From the NCBI GenBank assembly GCA_030141605.1, contig JAQGDQ010000957.1:1-64000 (forward strand): a stretch of 64,000 nt of DNA. Direction: 5' to 3'. The position numbers were made by a program, and so were the translations under genes. The DNA comes from Tubiluchus corallicola. Lineage: Eukaryota; Priapulida; Priapulimorpha; Priapulimorphida; Tubiluchidae. Below are positions 1 through 12,059 of the stretch, one piece after another. Numbering within the stretch: position 1 is the stretch's first letter; every line of letters begins with the position of its first letter. The notes below the pieces were generated by a model that worked only from the letters and a program-made list of their open reading frames with translations, had not been told where the DNA came from and did not search any database.

Positions 1-1250
1 CTTAACCATTTTTCTATCGTTTCTTCTCTGAGAATTCCTTCAGGAATTTTGGCAGCCTTTTCTTCTCCTTTCCTTCTTTCCATTCAGCTTTTTTCGGTTT
101 TACAAACTTTCTTTCATCCTCCTTTTGGTATTTCCTTACTCTTTTCCCTATCTTTCCAGTCTTCGTTTTTCCTCCATTTCTTCCACTGTTTCTTTCATGC
201 GACCATTCGTGTTTTCATTGGAATGTTTCTTTTCCCTCCTTCATTCATTTCATTTTCACACGACTTTCTTTAACCAATTCATTCACTCATTCACTCACTC
301 ACTCACTCACTTATTTTTTCATCTACCACTCACATGCACTTAACTTTTTCATAAAATTAACGTGAAAGAAGTTTGTTTTAAACTCTACACCAATCTATAC
401 ACGTAACTGTATGTTTGTACATAAGCAATGCTAAACACATGTTACCAGCACTTTTGGCAATACTGCAAGATTCTGATTTAAATAAACACAAAAACAAAAT
501 TTTTATGGCTTCCATCAAAGAAACACAAAAACAAACTTTTGCACGGCTTCCATCAACCAGCAGAGCAGTTAGTTCCATCATCAGCTGTCACTGCAATTAA
601 GGCGTAGTTGTGCAGCAATTTGTCTCTATTTAACGAGCTATGAATCAGTGTTTGACAACTTTGTAAGCGACCTGCAGGAAGCCATAGAAGCCATGCCCTG
701 CTTGAGTGAACACTATGATCATGAAAGCAGCAGCGCGTCACCCATTAGGTGCCGATCGAGTTAACTCTCAAGCATCAATAATGGGTACAATGGTCTTCTT
801 TCGTTTCCTTCTTATCATTTACGGTTTCTGTTCTTCGCTCTTTCTTTCATTCCTTTTTTTCACTTGTTTTTATTTATTTATTCATTTATTTGCTTGTGTG
901 TTTGTGTGTTTGTTTGCTTATTTATTTATTTATTTATTCATTCTTTCTTGCTTTATTTATTTAATTCTCTATTTACTTATTTCGTTTTTCATTCTTTCCT
1001 TCTTTCTTTCTTCCTTCCTTCCAATCTTCCTTTCTTTCTTTCATTTCTTTTCGTATTTATTCACTTATTTGTTTATTTATTTATTTATTACTTTCTTTCA
1101 TTTATTCTCTCTTTTCTTCTGTAATTTATTTCTTTCAATTTCGTTATTTTCTTTGTTTCTTCGTCTTCTTCCTTTCTTATTGTTTCTTATTCGTTTTAAT
1201 TCGTTCATATCTCCGCTCAGAGGCTCTTTCCTTTTCCAAATTATTGATAA
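1..1250. repeat. Pyrimidine-rich low-complexity tract
   Basis: The plus strand is dominated by T with C (tttc, ttcc and ttta blocks) over most of this stretch, densest from about 840 to 1200. A short (tcac)n run lies near 285-312. The long apparent reading frames here encode only Phe/Leu/Ser/Tyr strings, which is what a T-rich simple sequence gives, so no gene is called. A less biased patch at roughly 350-780 also shows no recognisable coding or RNA signal. Confidence 0.7.
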
Positions 1251-2400
1251 ACGAATCTAATTTTTCTATATTATTTGCGTACAACACGCACAATTTAAAT
1301 AAGCCTTTTCACAGTTCAAGGGATTGATGATAATCGTGAAAAGGTTTAGGCTTAAGTGTACCAGACATTTGTGTACACTTGACTACGCCTCGCAACCCAT
1401 GCTTTTGTATTAGTAACAGTTCTAACAGCTAGCTAGATCCTTACCTATTTCATTTTTTTCTTGTTCCCAAGCAAGATTCTGCTAATAAATCACTCTACGC
1501 GCAGACTGATGCATAATTACGTAAAGTCCACGTAAAAAAACTGAAGTTACTGAACTGATGCACAGACGGCTTTGATTTACCTACATGTCATGTGACGGTT
1601 GTGATTAAAGCGAGTTGCTGTGGTACACTTAAGCTTTAACCATTAGTTTAAACATAATTTATTAAAGGATTGTATCAGACAGTTTGAACAAGATCTAGGA
1701 TTCTCACCACAACAAACTATATACACTATTTACAAAAACATTTACAGTAAGAACTGACTTACACAAGATGACAAGTTTTACTACAAGATTACATTAGATA
1801 TTAGTACCAATTAGTAAAACATATTAATGTACGAATATTTCAGACTGACGCATCTCATATCAAATCGAAACTACTGGAAGCACTTAACCTTTGACCTACA
1901 GTAATTGCGCGTGCACACAACGAAACTATAAAAAGGCTGCCATTCGTTTTGTGCAATACTGAGCATTGCGCAATAATACTAAGCGCCTGTAGGCGATATT
2001 GAAGAAATTATATCGAGCAAATACTATTCGCAGGACTATTGGTTAATGCTTATATCGTATGTGATACAATATCGATGATAGCCGCAGAATTCCCAAACGA
2101 AGATTCGTAATGACCCACACAACTTCGATACTACCAATTTGAGAATGAATCTGCCTGTATGTTACTTTCGGGTTAAGATATAGGTTGTATTGGTTGTAAG
2201 TTGATTCTTGGCATGATCAATATCTTCCTGTGCCATTCTTATTATTTTGTAACGGATGGAGCAAACTCAATTTCTTAACTGATCGATTGCTGAATTTTGC
2301 TCAGAAATGTTAGCAGTTTGTAAACCAACTTGGCAATGTCCAATCATTCCTATAGATGAAATGTGCTTTTCGCTTTGAATGGTTCAAATACAGAAACGAA
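1251..2400. other. Non-coding stretch with an orphan TATA-like box
   Basis: No protein or RNA gene is recognised. The only feature of note is a TATA-like motif (actataaaaaggc) at about 1925-1937, in a slightly more GC-rich patch. No reading frame or splice signal downstream supports a transcript. It could be a chance match or the promoter of a decayed retroelement. Confidence 0.4.
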
Positions 2401-2409
2401 AATGTGCTT

Positions 2410-2412
2410 TAA

Positions 2413-2475
<63 letters not shown>

Positions 2476-2519
2476 CACTCACTCTCTCTCTATCTCTCTC
2501 TCTCTCTCTTTCTCTATCT

Positions 2520-2589
<70 letters not shown>

Positions 2590-2592
2590 GTT
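2410..2592. repeat. (CT)n / (TA)n compound microsatellite
   Basis: Nearly uninterrupted CT dinucleotides flank a (TA)n block at about 2455-2474, with a short run of C near 2521. Open frames on both strands are artefacts of the repeat. Confidence 0.95.
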
Positions 2593-3112
2593 TCGTTCTC
2601 GTCAACTCAAATTAAAGCAAATTTTTTCATATTCTGCTTTGTTGTTTGCTATAGATTTAAAACAGAGGCGCAAAAACTGAACTCTCAATCTGATGAACTT
2701 GACGAAGCCATCAAACGCCATACACGAAATTACTGTCAACGATAAAACCAAATTTTAAAAACTCCTTTTTGTGTGATTTTGTATATTGTATGGCTTCACA
2801 GAAACAATTTTTTGTACAAATTGGCCTAAACTTGCCGGAAACTGCTGAAAGCTAAGAATTGCAAAAAGTAAGCTTGCCACGGCTAATGCGTCTGATAATA
2901 CGTGCACACATATACAAAAATAATCTTAGTTCCTGTATGAGGAAAAGAATATCATTTTCCATGCTAAGGCCAAGTCTTCAAATGACTGTAAATGTAATCT
3001 GTATGCTGGCTGCCTATAGCAGTAAGCTCTGGGAGTCTGGGTGGAATCACTACGCTAACAAAGCGAAGAAACAATATCAGTGTGACATTAAATGGTGAAT
3101 CTATTTTTGAAG

Positions 3113-3582
3113 ATTTAGTACATTCAGCAGAAGTTGAATTAGATCATTCTCGTTTGATTCTCAGCACCACAATTCTCACAAAGAGTTACTAACACTCATT
3201 TTTAATAAAAACAGTATTCGATCCAAGTTTGCAGAACTATCGCAAATTTTATTAAACGTGCTTGTCGATATTTTCTTTAATGGTGAATCTACTTTTTGAA
3301 GATTTTTTTAATAATTTGCTTTCTATGATTAAGTATTTCCACAGCCGTCGAAATGCCAAAGGCAGTAGTGTGATGTGTTTGTCAGATCTGATTTATCCCG
3401 ATGCAGAAACTGTAAAATGGACCCTCAAATGTGCAAAGCTATTTGTTCAGAAATGGAATTAATTGCCAGAAAGTGGATACTCGCGTCTCGTAACGCTATC
3501 TATATACAAACCTATCCAATGAAAAATAATATATTTCAAAAGAAATGCTTGATTTAAGCACTACCTTAATGGGTGATCTAAC
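3113..3582 (+). repeat. Dispersed repeat, copy 1 of an inverted pair, with a shared short frame
   Basis: This stretch matches the reverse complement of about 8195-8667 almost end to end; homology begins at a gatttagtacattcag motif and ends at taatgggtgatctaa. Both copies keep an open frame of about 60 residues (here 3375-3557) with a Cys-rich start (SRCRNCKMDPQMCKAICSE) and the same end (MKNNIFQKKCLI). I do not recognise the protein. It may be the C-terminus of an undescribed transposon protein or a chance frame. The inverted arrangement, about 4.6 kb apart, could form a large hairpin. Confidence 0.7.
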
Positions 3583-3618
3583 CTTTCACCTTCCTGTAAG
3601 TTGCACAATATAGTTTTC

Positions 3619-3718
3619 ATGAATGAATCCAAAGAACAATTCCAGCGTTGTATTCCAAGAGTTCGATTGATAGAGAGGCTGATTGAACATTTGCAAAAAA
3701 GTACAACTGAAAGCGGAG
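3619..3718 (+). CDS. Possible orphan coding exon (low confidence)
   Basis: A short frame starts with ATG just after an AG (tgcacaatatag) and reads MNESKEQFQRCIPRVRLIER followed by a helical-looking LIEHLQKSTTESG. It then reaches a good donor (ggag|gtgagc); without splicing it stops at 3733-3735. The composition is protein-like rather than repeat-like, but no partner exon was found and no family is recognised. It lies right after the dispersed repeat and could belong to a decayed mobile element. Confidence 0.2.
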
Positions 3719-4158
3719 GTGAGCTCTTTATGTAAGACGTCCACATCTCAAATGTGACTGACGTAGTTTGAAAAGTTGATACCGTTTAGAGGTTACGCAC
3801 TAAAGATAAATGATTTCTTCTTGCATCTAACGAAGAAACTACTTTGCTGTTGGAATAAACAAAAGCAAAGCAGTTGTCACTTGAATTTCATTTTCAAAGT
3901 ACTGTCACTGTTTATACAATTTTTACAATAATTGTAATTTTTTGCACTAATTACTGCATAGCTGTTACTTATGACACCATTCCTTGCGTTTAGTAAAATG
4001 GCCAGATAAATTACTTTTCTTGTGATCAATCGGTGATCATTATTGGTGATCAATAACAGTGAATGAGTTAACGAATTGATTAATGGTCATTCATCAATTT
4101 CTAGTTGTTAAACTTGAAATGGAAGGAATTTACAATTCCTCACACCATTAAAATACTA

Positions 4159-4188
4159 TAACCCTAACCCTAACCCTACCCCTACCCC
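4159..4188. repeat. Interstitial telomere-like repeat
   Basis: Three perfect TAACCC units are followed by degenerate TACCCC units. This is the complement of TTAGGG, the ancestral animal telomere repeat. The tract is too short to be a chromosome end and is probably an interstitial remnant from repair or insertion. Confidence 0.75.
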
Positions 4189-4569
4189 GAACACTAACCT
4201 TAATCTTAACTGTAGCCCTAATTTGCTTCACTAACTCTTTTCTTGTGTGGGGGGAATTTTAAACTTTAGCTCTTGAAATTACAACCTAGGCTACCTATCG
4301 GCTGTCGGCAAGCTGCTGTGAACCAGACTGTTGTATGACTTTATGCCTCTGTTGACGTGAATAATTATTTCCTCTTAGTAAAAAATATTGTACTTAAAAG
4401 TTATAAAGTCTGACCCAGGATGGCGTTGAACGCAGGTAGGCTAAGCTCCAACAGTCCTGACTCCGAAACAGTTCATTTAGTTGAATCATCATTGAAACAC
4501 ATGAGTCCATGGACATGATTCTGTTCACCTCTTTATGTTAGCACTCCCTATTCTCTGCAGTGGGACCAA

Positions 4570-4885
4570 GTGCCTCTGTCTGTAAGCGTCAACGCTAAAG
4601 TGTTTAAATCTTTCAGTACAAAATCCAAATATGTTAACATTTGTCCTCCTGCTGCTTTTCTGTCTGGTTCTATTGCTTGTTGAAGCGCTCTCTTCACTGG
4701 ACTATCACCAGGTAGTCTAAGCGTGTGTACTATTCACCTTTAACGGCGTCTTTATTTTTCTTGTCCAAGGTTCCTTTATTGCCATGTCTTCATTTGAGAT
4801 TTTCTTTGGCCAACTGATACCCAAAATGCTTCTGTAATCTTGTCTTTGAAACGCGTCAATCTTAGCTTTAAGTTTGCTTTTAATG
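4570..4885 (-). pseudogene. Non-LTR retrotransposon (LINE) 3' coding fragment
   Basis: On the minus strand the translation reads AKIDAFQRQDYRSILGISW, then, after a stop and frame change, RLPGDSPVKRALQQAI and a degenerate KDLNTLAL...RGTW tail. These match the characteristic region after the reverse-transcriptase domain of many LINEs (a DAF..R.LR.ILGI.W block, then RW.GH..RM.DD...K.AL, then the D.DRW-type end). Stops and frame changes show it is dead. A second, more decayed copy in the same orientation lies at about 7815-8110. Confidence 0.75.
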
Positions 4886-4889
4886 TTCA

Positions 4890-5650
4890 AAGCTATAGAA
4901 AACTGCAGTTTTGTTTAGTTGAAGTTGTACGTTAATTGAGATTGCAACATGGCGAATCTTCGCAATAAATTTTCCGATTTTCTGAAATCATCAACTTGCC
5001 GTTTTTTTATTATCTTAATTTCACACTTGACACGTGACGAAATTGATATGAAATTACGTCTTTAACGTTTGTGCTTAGAGGTGTTATTATCTGCACCTGA
5101 AAGTCTTCACTATCTTGTATCCTATAGACGTTCATGCAGTTACGTACTTAATTGCAAGGGTCTTCTAATTGTCCTGGCGAACTTGCTTTACAATGGGTAT
5201 AATTATCCAGTAGCTACAAGCAGAAGTTGTAACATAATATTTCTTTGACGAAGATATAGGATAGCTACAATTTAAACGAAGGCAATAAGATACCAGCCGT
5301 CTGTGTGTGTCTTGAATGATAAGGGCGATGAAAGGTTTTACAGTAATACACTGGTTGGACCTGTGCAGGACAAATAGATAAGAATTATACTGGCAAGAAA
5401 AAAGATAAAAACCTTTTCTGAAGTCTTTGAAACAACGAATTAATTCCAATACATAGTCGTGTCAGCAAAAGAATAAACCTATGAAAACGTTCTCTTTCAC
5501 GTTTCACTGTAGATTAAACTAGGTTTTCGATCGCGAGAGAGTGTGAACAATATACAATTTTGCAAAGCTTCCAGTGATCAGCAAAACTGAATATAAAACG
5601 CAATTAATGATATTAAAAATGGTAATAGGTACATAGATGGATGGATTGAT
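4890..5650. other. Non-coding stretch, nothing recognised
   Basis: AT-rich sequence with only short chance frames. No splice-bounded coding segment, RNA gene or repeat matching elsewhere in the window was noticed. Confidence 0.4.
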
Positions 5651-5655
5651 GGGTA

Positions 5656-5980
<325 letters not shown>

Positions 5981-5984
5981 GTTG

Positions 5985-6640
5985 AAAATGATAACACTAA
6001 GAGAATAAAATAACCGATTATGATAACAATGCAGAATTTGCGTGAAAGGAAACAGTATTAAGAATAAAAATTCTCGCTGGTATAATATGAATGATGAGTT
6101 TAAGACGCGAAGAGCTGGGAGATCGACGGAAGAGAAACCATTTTTTGAAAATCAACGGATATCCGCATGCAACTCACCGATTTAATCTTGTTGTAGATAC
6201 CGCACTAAACTTGTCCAGATTACACCCAGATTTCCTTGAAGTAAACAAACACTGAAGGCACTGACTGTGCAGGAGAAACGAAAGTAAGCCAAGAACGAGT
6301 AATTACGAAGCTGAACTCATGTTCCCTATCATCCCAAATGCGCGCGCATCTTGCGGAAATGGTAAACGGCTTCACAACAGTTAACAATCCTGCAAAGTGT
6401 TTTCTATTCACGGTTATGAAAATGAATGGAAAAACATTGCTCAGTGTGAGCCAGGTCATATGGCATGGATGAAAGCCAGTAATAAACGCATTTACTGTTT
6501 ATTTTGCGTTTTATTTTAATGAAATAAAAACATAAAGCGATTATATTAGTGGCGGCATATAAAGTATTTGGTTTGCTTTATACTATTATTCATACAAGTA
6601 ACGCTATTAGAAAAATACTTGTGGTGACTTACTGACTTTT
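5985..6640. other. Non-coding stretch, nothing recognised
   Basis: Mixed-composition spacer between two microsatellites. The short minus-strand frame at 6220-6459 has no family resemblance or convincing splice context. Confidence 0.4.
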
Positions 6641-6643
6641 TTC

Positions 6644-6709
<66 letters not shown>

Positions 6710-6713
6710 GTTA

Positions 6714-6805
<92 letters not shown>

Positions 6806-6970
6806 GTCGTCGTCCTCCTCTTCCTCCTCCTCCTCCTCATCATCATCGTCATCATCATCATCATCATCGTCGTCGTCGTCGTCGTCATCATCATCATCAT
6901 CTTCTTAGCCTTCTTCTTCTTCATCCACCGCCACCACCACCACCACCGCCACCACCATCATCATCATCAG
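6644..6970. repeat. (ATT)n / (TCC)(TCA)(TCG)n trinucleotide array
   Basis: About 160 bases of ATT repeats pass into TCC, TCA and TCG trinucleotides and then CAC/CAT units. Poly-Leu, poly-Ser, poly-Ile and poly-Met frames on both strands come from the repeat. Confidence 0.95.
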
Positions 6971-7764
6971 TCTGTCTGTCTGTCTCAAAAGTCGCTATAC
7001 AAACAATTTTTAATTTTTAAAAAAACCAATACAAAAATTTTGAAAATATTTAAAAATGAATTATTATAATGCATTCCGTCAAATAGCACTGACTATTGGA
7101 AAGAAATACTTCACTGGCAAGACTTCCACATGAGCGCCATCTTCTTCGAAGCACTTCAGCCAACGACTAGCGACTGTTTTTTTCACATCAGCAAGCTTTT
7201 CTAGTAAAGTGTTTTGGAAACAGTTTAATAACAAAGTGACTAATTATTATCACAGAACAGCATCATTCAGTTGCGTTTCGGCTTTTTTCAAGTTTGGATA
7301 ATATTCTCTAATTCTTGTCTCAAATTCGCGGATGTTTGTCTTGTTGCATAAATCTTTCTTTTGATTTAGCAAGTAAAAATTGCAGTGTGTCAAATCTGCC
7401 TAGTTCATTTGGTGATCAAAGAATCCTTTGCTAGATTTTGCACAGTTGTTTTAACATTAGTGCCATCAAAATAATAATGGTAATCACGTTATAACCCAAA
7501 CAGCAAAACGAATTCTGTAAGAGCCCTTATAATTGATGTCGAAGTTTGCAAAGAACGGATTAAAAGATCAAAGGAAAACCGACATCAATGAATATCATTT
7601 AATATGGCAAAAAAGGTATGGAATACGTTCATTAAAATTAAATTTAAAAACAAGGTTTGCAAATAGTAGTTCAGTTGAATGTGCACAAAACTGTACAACC
7701 AATTTCGATCAGTCAAAGATTTCAGTTTATGGTGCGTTTTTGCATTACAACCAATTGCTTGGAA

Positions 7765-7822
7765 CCACCACCACCGTCACCATCACCACCACCACCACCA
7801 CCACCATCACCATCATCATCCT
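7765..7822. repeat. (CAC/CAT)n trinucleotide repeat
   Basis: A short run of CAC units with CAT interruptions lies directly beside a decayed LINE fragment on its right. All three frames give Thr, Pro or His strings. The preceding 6971-7760 stretch carries no convincing gene. Confidence 0.9.
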
Positions 7823-8110
7823 TATGCCAGGACTCCCTACTTGTTGCAATGCCCCAGGTGCATTTATTTCTAAGGATAAGTGCTGAAGTGTTTAAGTCTT
7901 TCTGTGCAAAATCTAAATATGTTAACATTTCTCCTCTTGCACGTTTTTAGCTGGCTATATGTCTTGTTGAAGAGCTATATTTACTGGATTATCATCAGGT
8001 AGTCTAACTATATGCCCAATCCATCTTAAACGGCGTCTTTACTTTTCTTGACCACTTTGTTCTTTCTTGAAATTTTCTTTGGCCATCTCTCGTGACCCTC
8101 GTGAAACAAG
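7815..8110 (-). pseudogene. Decayed LINE 3' fragment, second copy
   Basis: The minus strand reads RWIGHIVRLPDDNPVNIALQ and, after stops, a KDLNTSAL segment. It is colinear with the fragment at 4570-4885, including the shared DNA motif tatgttaacattt and the gcgtcttta block, so it comes from the same or a related LINE family. Several in-frame stops make it inactive. Confidence 0.65.
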
Positions 8111-8194
8111 CTGGCAAGCTGGTGCAGCTTGAACTAAAAAAACGCTACATTTCACAAAAGGCGACTTTTCTGACCAGATAATTACCAAAGTTTA

Positions 8195-8667
8195 GATCAC
8201 CCATTAAGGTGGTGCTTAAATCAAGCATTTCTTTTGAAAGATATTATTTTTCATTGGATAGTATTGTATATAGATAGCGTTACGAGACGCGAGTATCCAC
8301 TTTCTGGCGATTAATTTCAATTCTGAACAAATAGCTTTGCACATTTGAGGGTCCATTTTACAGTTTCTGCATCGGGATAAATCCAATCTGACACAACACA
8401 TCACACTACTGCCTTTGGCATTTCGCGGCTGTGGAAATACTTAATCATAGAAAGCAAATTATTAAAAAATCTTCAAAAATAGATTCACCATTAAAGAAAA
8501 TATCAACAAGCCCGTTTAATAAAATTTGCGATAGTTCTGCAAACTTTGATCGAAATCGAATACTGTTTTTATTAAAAATGAGTGTTAGTAAGTCCTTGTG
8601 AGAATTGTGATGCTGAGAATCAAACGAGAATGATCTAATTCAACTGCTGCTGAATGTACTAAATCTT
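8195..8667 (-). repeat. Dispersed repeat, copy 2 (inverted relative to 3113-3582)
   Basis: Read on the minus strand this stretch follows copy 1 nearly base for base. It keeps the frame at 8216-8404 with CRNCKMDPQMCKAICSE and the same terminal KNNIFQKKCLI. Differences between copies are scattered substitutions, not frame-breaking indels, within the frame. Flanks differ between the copies, so this is dispersal rather than a local duplication. Confidence 0.7.
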
Positions 8668-9127
8668 GCGCAACAGATGAGTGTTGGCCTCCATTATGTG
8701 AGGATCCACAATGGTCTGGCAAAGTTGGATTAATCATCATTTCGTTATGAAACGGTAATGCGTTAGTTCGGCTAACAGGCCTACTTGTATGTCTGTTATA
8801 TCAAAGCACGTGGAGAGTAACAGGAAAACTATGGCGTTTGATCATTATGGCTATTGAGGACTATATAGCTTAGCTGTATCCATCGTCAGTTATGCGTTCA
8901 GTAGGATAGGCATAAAAGTTCTGTGTTTGGCATCCAGGAATTTGAAAAACTGACAAAAGTTGTTTAAGCAACAACCTAATGGAACTCTCTATTCTGTCAT
9001 TTGTAATTGCATGTGAGCATATGAATTCAGCTTTCAACATGCAACGAGATATTTTATTTTGTTTGGAGTTCGACTTCAAAAGAACGGATTCCACTGCACG
9101 GGAAAGATAGAAAACAGCAATGAGAGA

Positions 9128-9536
9128 TAGGGGTGAGCATCGAACGTTCGACTTCGATTCGAACGAATTTTTTAGTTCGAATTCTATTTGAACATAAAGT
9201 TATGGATTCAAATAAGTCAGCACTTCAACCACGTATGTTCTTTCTCATTAAAATGTTTGAAGCAGCAAGCAATTAGCACAATTTAGCTGCAGTTTCTGTG
9301 CAAAATTTTTACTAAACTAATAGTGGATTTACTGCAGAACAAAATCAAGTGCTATGCATTATCTTTGTAAGATTACCGCTTATTTATAGTGGCTTGAAAA
9401 CGTGTTCGAAAATCTTTCAAACTCAATTCAAATTCGATTCTGATTCGAAAAACTGAAATTCGGTTCGATTCCAGTTCGAAAGTCACAAATTCGATTCGAT
9501 TTGAATTCGCTTTCTGGTGGAGAAGGCTCACCCATA
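9128..9536 (+). mobile_element. hAT-type MITE, copy A
   Basis: A 409-bp element begins taggggtgagcat and ends gctcacccata, forming terminal inverted repeats. It is flanked by similar 8-bp sequences (atgagaga and ttgaaaga, 6 of 8 identical). It has no transposase frame. Subterminal regions are rich in TTCGAA palindromes. Copies B (35717-36156) and C (36165-36541) share its interior. The 8-bp duplication and the TIR are typical of non-autonomous hAT elements. Confidence 0.8.
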
Positions 9537-9544
9537 TTGAAAGA

Positions 9545-11500
9545 TGAAGAGACGCACCATTACTGTCGCAGAACGCCCCGTATAATTCAAAAGGGCGGTT
9601 TGCTTGTCATTAGATTGTTCAGGTCCAACTTTACCCACTTACCGTAGCTGGATACAATATCATACTTTTTACGCGTTCTGTCGCCGTAGTTTCTAGAGAG
9701 TTCGACAGCAGCGTTATTACCTCACTTACATTAAATTTTTAGTTTTACGACAATAATGTGATTATAACATATTGTTTGTAAAAGATTTACACACTAAGTA
9801 ACAGTTGTAATTTTGCAATCTATAGACGTGAAGATCTCATGATGATGGTAACGGCTGTCAGATTATGAGCGACGTGCGAATTTTACTCAGTGCACGTTTC
9901 AGTTTAGCAAAAGTGGCTATGAAAGTTAAACAAAGCCGAACTGACTAGTAAATTGCGCAAGTGTAGGCCTAAATGTGCCTGACTAATTCGGTCTGGCCTA
10001 AAGTGCCTACATCGGGGTATTTCCGCCATTGAGGAATCACAGATTGTACACCCAAATGTGGCTGAAACGTCGTTTGCTTCGCGTCCTTTGTTTTACCGAG
10101 TGTCTCATTTTAGATGATAATTAAATAGGTTCCGGTCTCGTCACAACCATTCATGGTTGTGGAATAAGCAGGCCCGTTCAATTATAAGCCACCTTTGTTT
10201 TGTACTATACCATATTTTGTACGATTTTGTACAAACTACAACACGTGTTTTGGCTTATTATTTCAATTTCTATGGTAGATCCATTCAGTTTTTGTTTGAA
10301 GGTTTTGATCTGCCGAGGATGGCTGCTAGGACAACAGAAACCTCCAAAATAAAATTCATGGCTATGTTTTCTGCTTCGTTTTTGACTTCGATTCCCACTT
10401 AGTATGAGTCTTATTACTTTGTAGAGTCATATTACTTTGTAGTTTAAGAATTTCATTGACTTGATTGTATAAATCTCGATGAGATATTGTAACCATGTTG
10501 TAATGATCCTGATCTTGTATTTCCTATAGGGGAATCAAAGAGAGGCATGCTGCGTTAGTTTTACATCTCATAACAGAAGGGAGCTAGTATGATAGTCACT
10601 AAATGTATGGGTGCAGATCGGCCTAAAGCGGATGTTAACAATACGGGGGACTATGGCCTGTTTGCACTCTATACACTAACGGATCTGAAGAAAATGAAAG
10701 ATCAAATGGCAGATATTAAAATAATTAATCAAACAATTTAATCATCAACAAATTCCAAAGTGATTCAGTTTAAGCAAAAGTTCAGTAATAACAAAAATAT
10801 AGCAATATTGACAAAGCTTGGGGTTAGTAGGGTATATACGTTTGCATAAAGTTCATGTCTGCCCACTATGTACCTAGGTTTTTTTGGAACACCTTTCCTT
10901 TAAAGCGAACAGTTTGTAGGACGGTAGCAAAACGTCGTAATATAACCTCTTTGTGATTCCAAACTTCGTCAGAGAAACTACCAATTAGTGTTTACCCAGC
11001 AAGTAGAATTGAAAGAACATTAGGCTAGTGTACGTGATGTTTACGTTATTAGTGCGACATTAGTTACGATCGCAACGAAAGCGAAAAGTACCTGTTACCT
11101 CCCTGGATGTGGCTCTGTAGTAGGTCGATCCATCTGTCAGTCAGTGAGTAAGTCTACTACTGCAGACTGCAAGCCTTCATCTCTAGAACAACTCTTGTTG
11201 ACGACCACAGGTTACACCAACTAGGCCTTCACGGTATAGATAAAACAACTTCACAGATACAAGTAAACGACCTGTCTCGTTTTGTGTCAAGTTGCCGTCT
11301 ATATCACAAAAGTGTTGAACGAAGTTCATCAAGAAGCCACTCGCTTAAACAGGCATAATTTTATTCACCTGTGCACTATCGTTAACCTTGATTTAGCCAC
11401 TGCATTACAGCCGCGATAGGGCAGACAAGAGTGGGTCAGACGAAATTAAAAAGGGGGTTTGTTAGTAGGTGCCTACATCCTAACAAAATATCAATAATTG
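9545..11500. other. Non-coding stretch, nothing recognised
   Basis: About 2 kb of mixed sequence with only short chance frames. No RNA gene, recognisable exon or repeat shared with the rest of the window was noticed. Confidence 0.4.
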
Positions 11501-11507
11501 ATAATAT

Positions 11508-12051
11508 TGTAACGGATCCGGGGTCCAGCACGGATCCGTCTCAGGATGTATAGAGTGGCATACAAGTTATGAAATACTACAACAGACGAGAAAAGAAAAA
11601 TACGAATGTAAAATAAACTTCAATGCACAACCAGTAGCTCCATGACATGTGAACAGACTTTCGTATAAAAATCAGCAAACCTTCAGCATTCACCTTTACA
11701 GACAGAAAGGCCAGGTTGGAATCCCACTTCTGACACCAGTGTGACGGATCCGGGTTCCAGCGCGGATCCGTCTCAGGATGTATAGAGCGGCATACAAGTT
11801 ATGATAGCAGACGAGAAAAGTTAAAAGATCCGGAATGCGAGTGTAAATTAAACTTTATTGCACAACCGGTAACTCCAAACTTTTGTATAAAGCAAGTCTA
11901 CAACGTTCACCTTTACAGACAGAAAGGCCAGGTTGGAATCGTCAAATTACGGCGTGCATTCCGTTTTATACAGATACATTTGCATTACTGGGCTTCTCGA
12001 CCATACCCATTACTAACAATATGGGCTTAGTCAAAACCAGTCTTCGTAACA
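11508..12051 (-). mobile_element. Collapsed LTR retrotransposon remnant (LTR-PBS-partial LTR)
   Basis: Read on the minus strand: a full LTR (12051-11740, 312 bp) starts TGTTACG and ends GTCACA. After one base comes a primer-binding-site-like TGGTGTCAGAAGTGGGAT (11738-11721). This is joined directly to a second LTR copy that lacks its 5' part (about 11720-11508, ending GTTACA). The flanks on both sides are ATAT (11504-11507 and 12052-12055), a 4-bp target duplication. All internal coding sequence is missing. The junction lies in a short sequence (ggttggaatc) present in both the PBS flank and the LTR, so deletion by microhomology or recombination is likely. The TG...CA ends and 4-bp duplication fit a Gypsy-like element. 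Confidence 0.8.
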
Positions 12052-12059
12052 ATATAATT

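Noticed and set aside
706-1260. 184-residue plus-strand frame
   Set aside because: It is almost entirely Phe, Leu, Ser and Tyr from T-rich simple sequence, with no splice or protein-family support.
2363-2680. Ser/Leu frames across a CT repeat, and similar frames at 5578-5997 and 43008-43318
   Set aside because: They are dinucleotide-repeat artefacts open in several frames on both strands.
7100-7480. Possible transposase remnant on the minus strand (YFDGTNVKTTVQNLAKDS and later fragments)
   Set aside because: Short protein-like readings need several frame changes and no diagnostic catalytic motif is visible. Too weak to call without a search.
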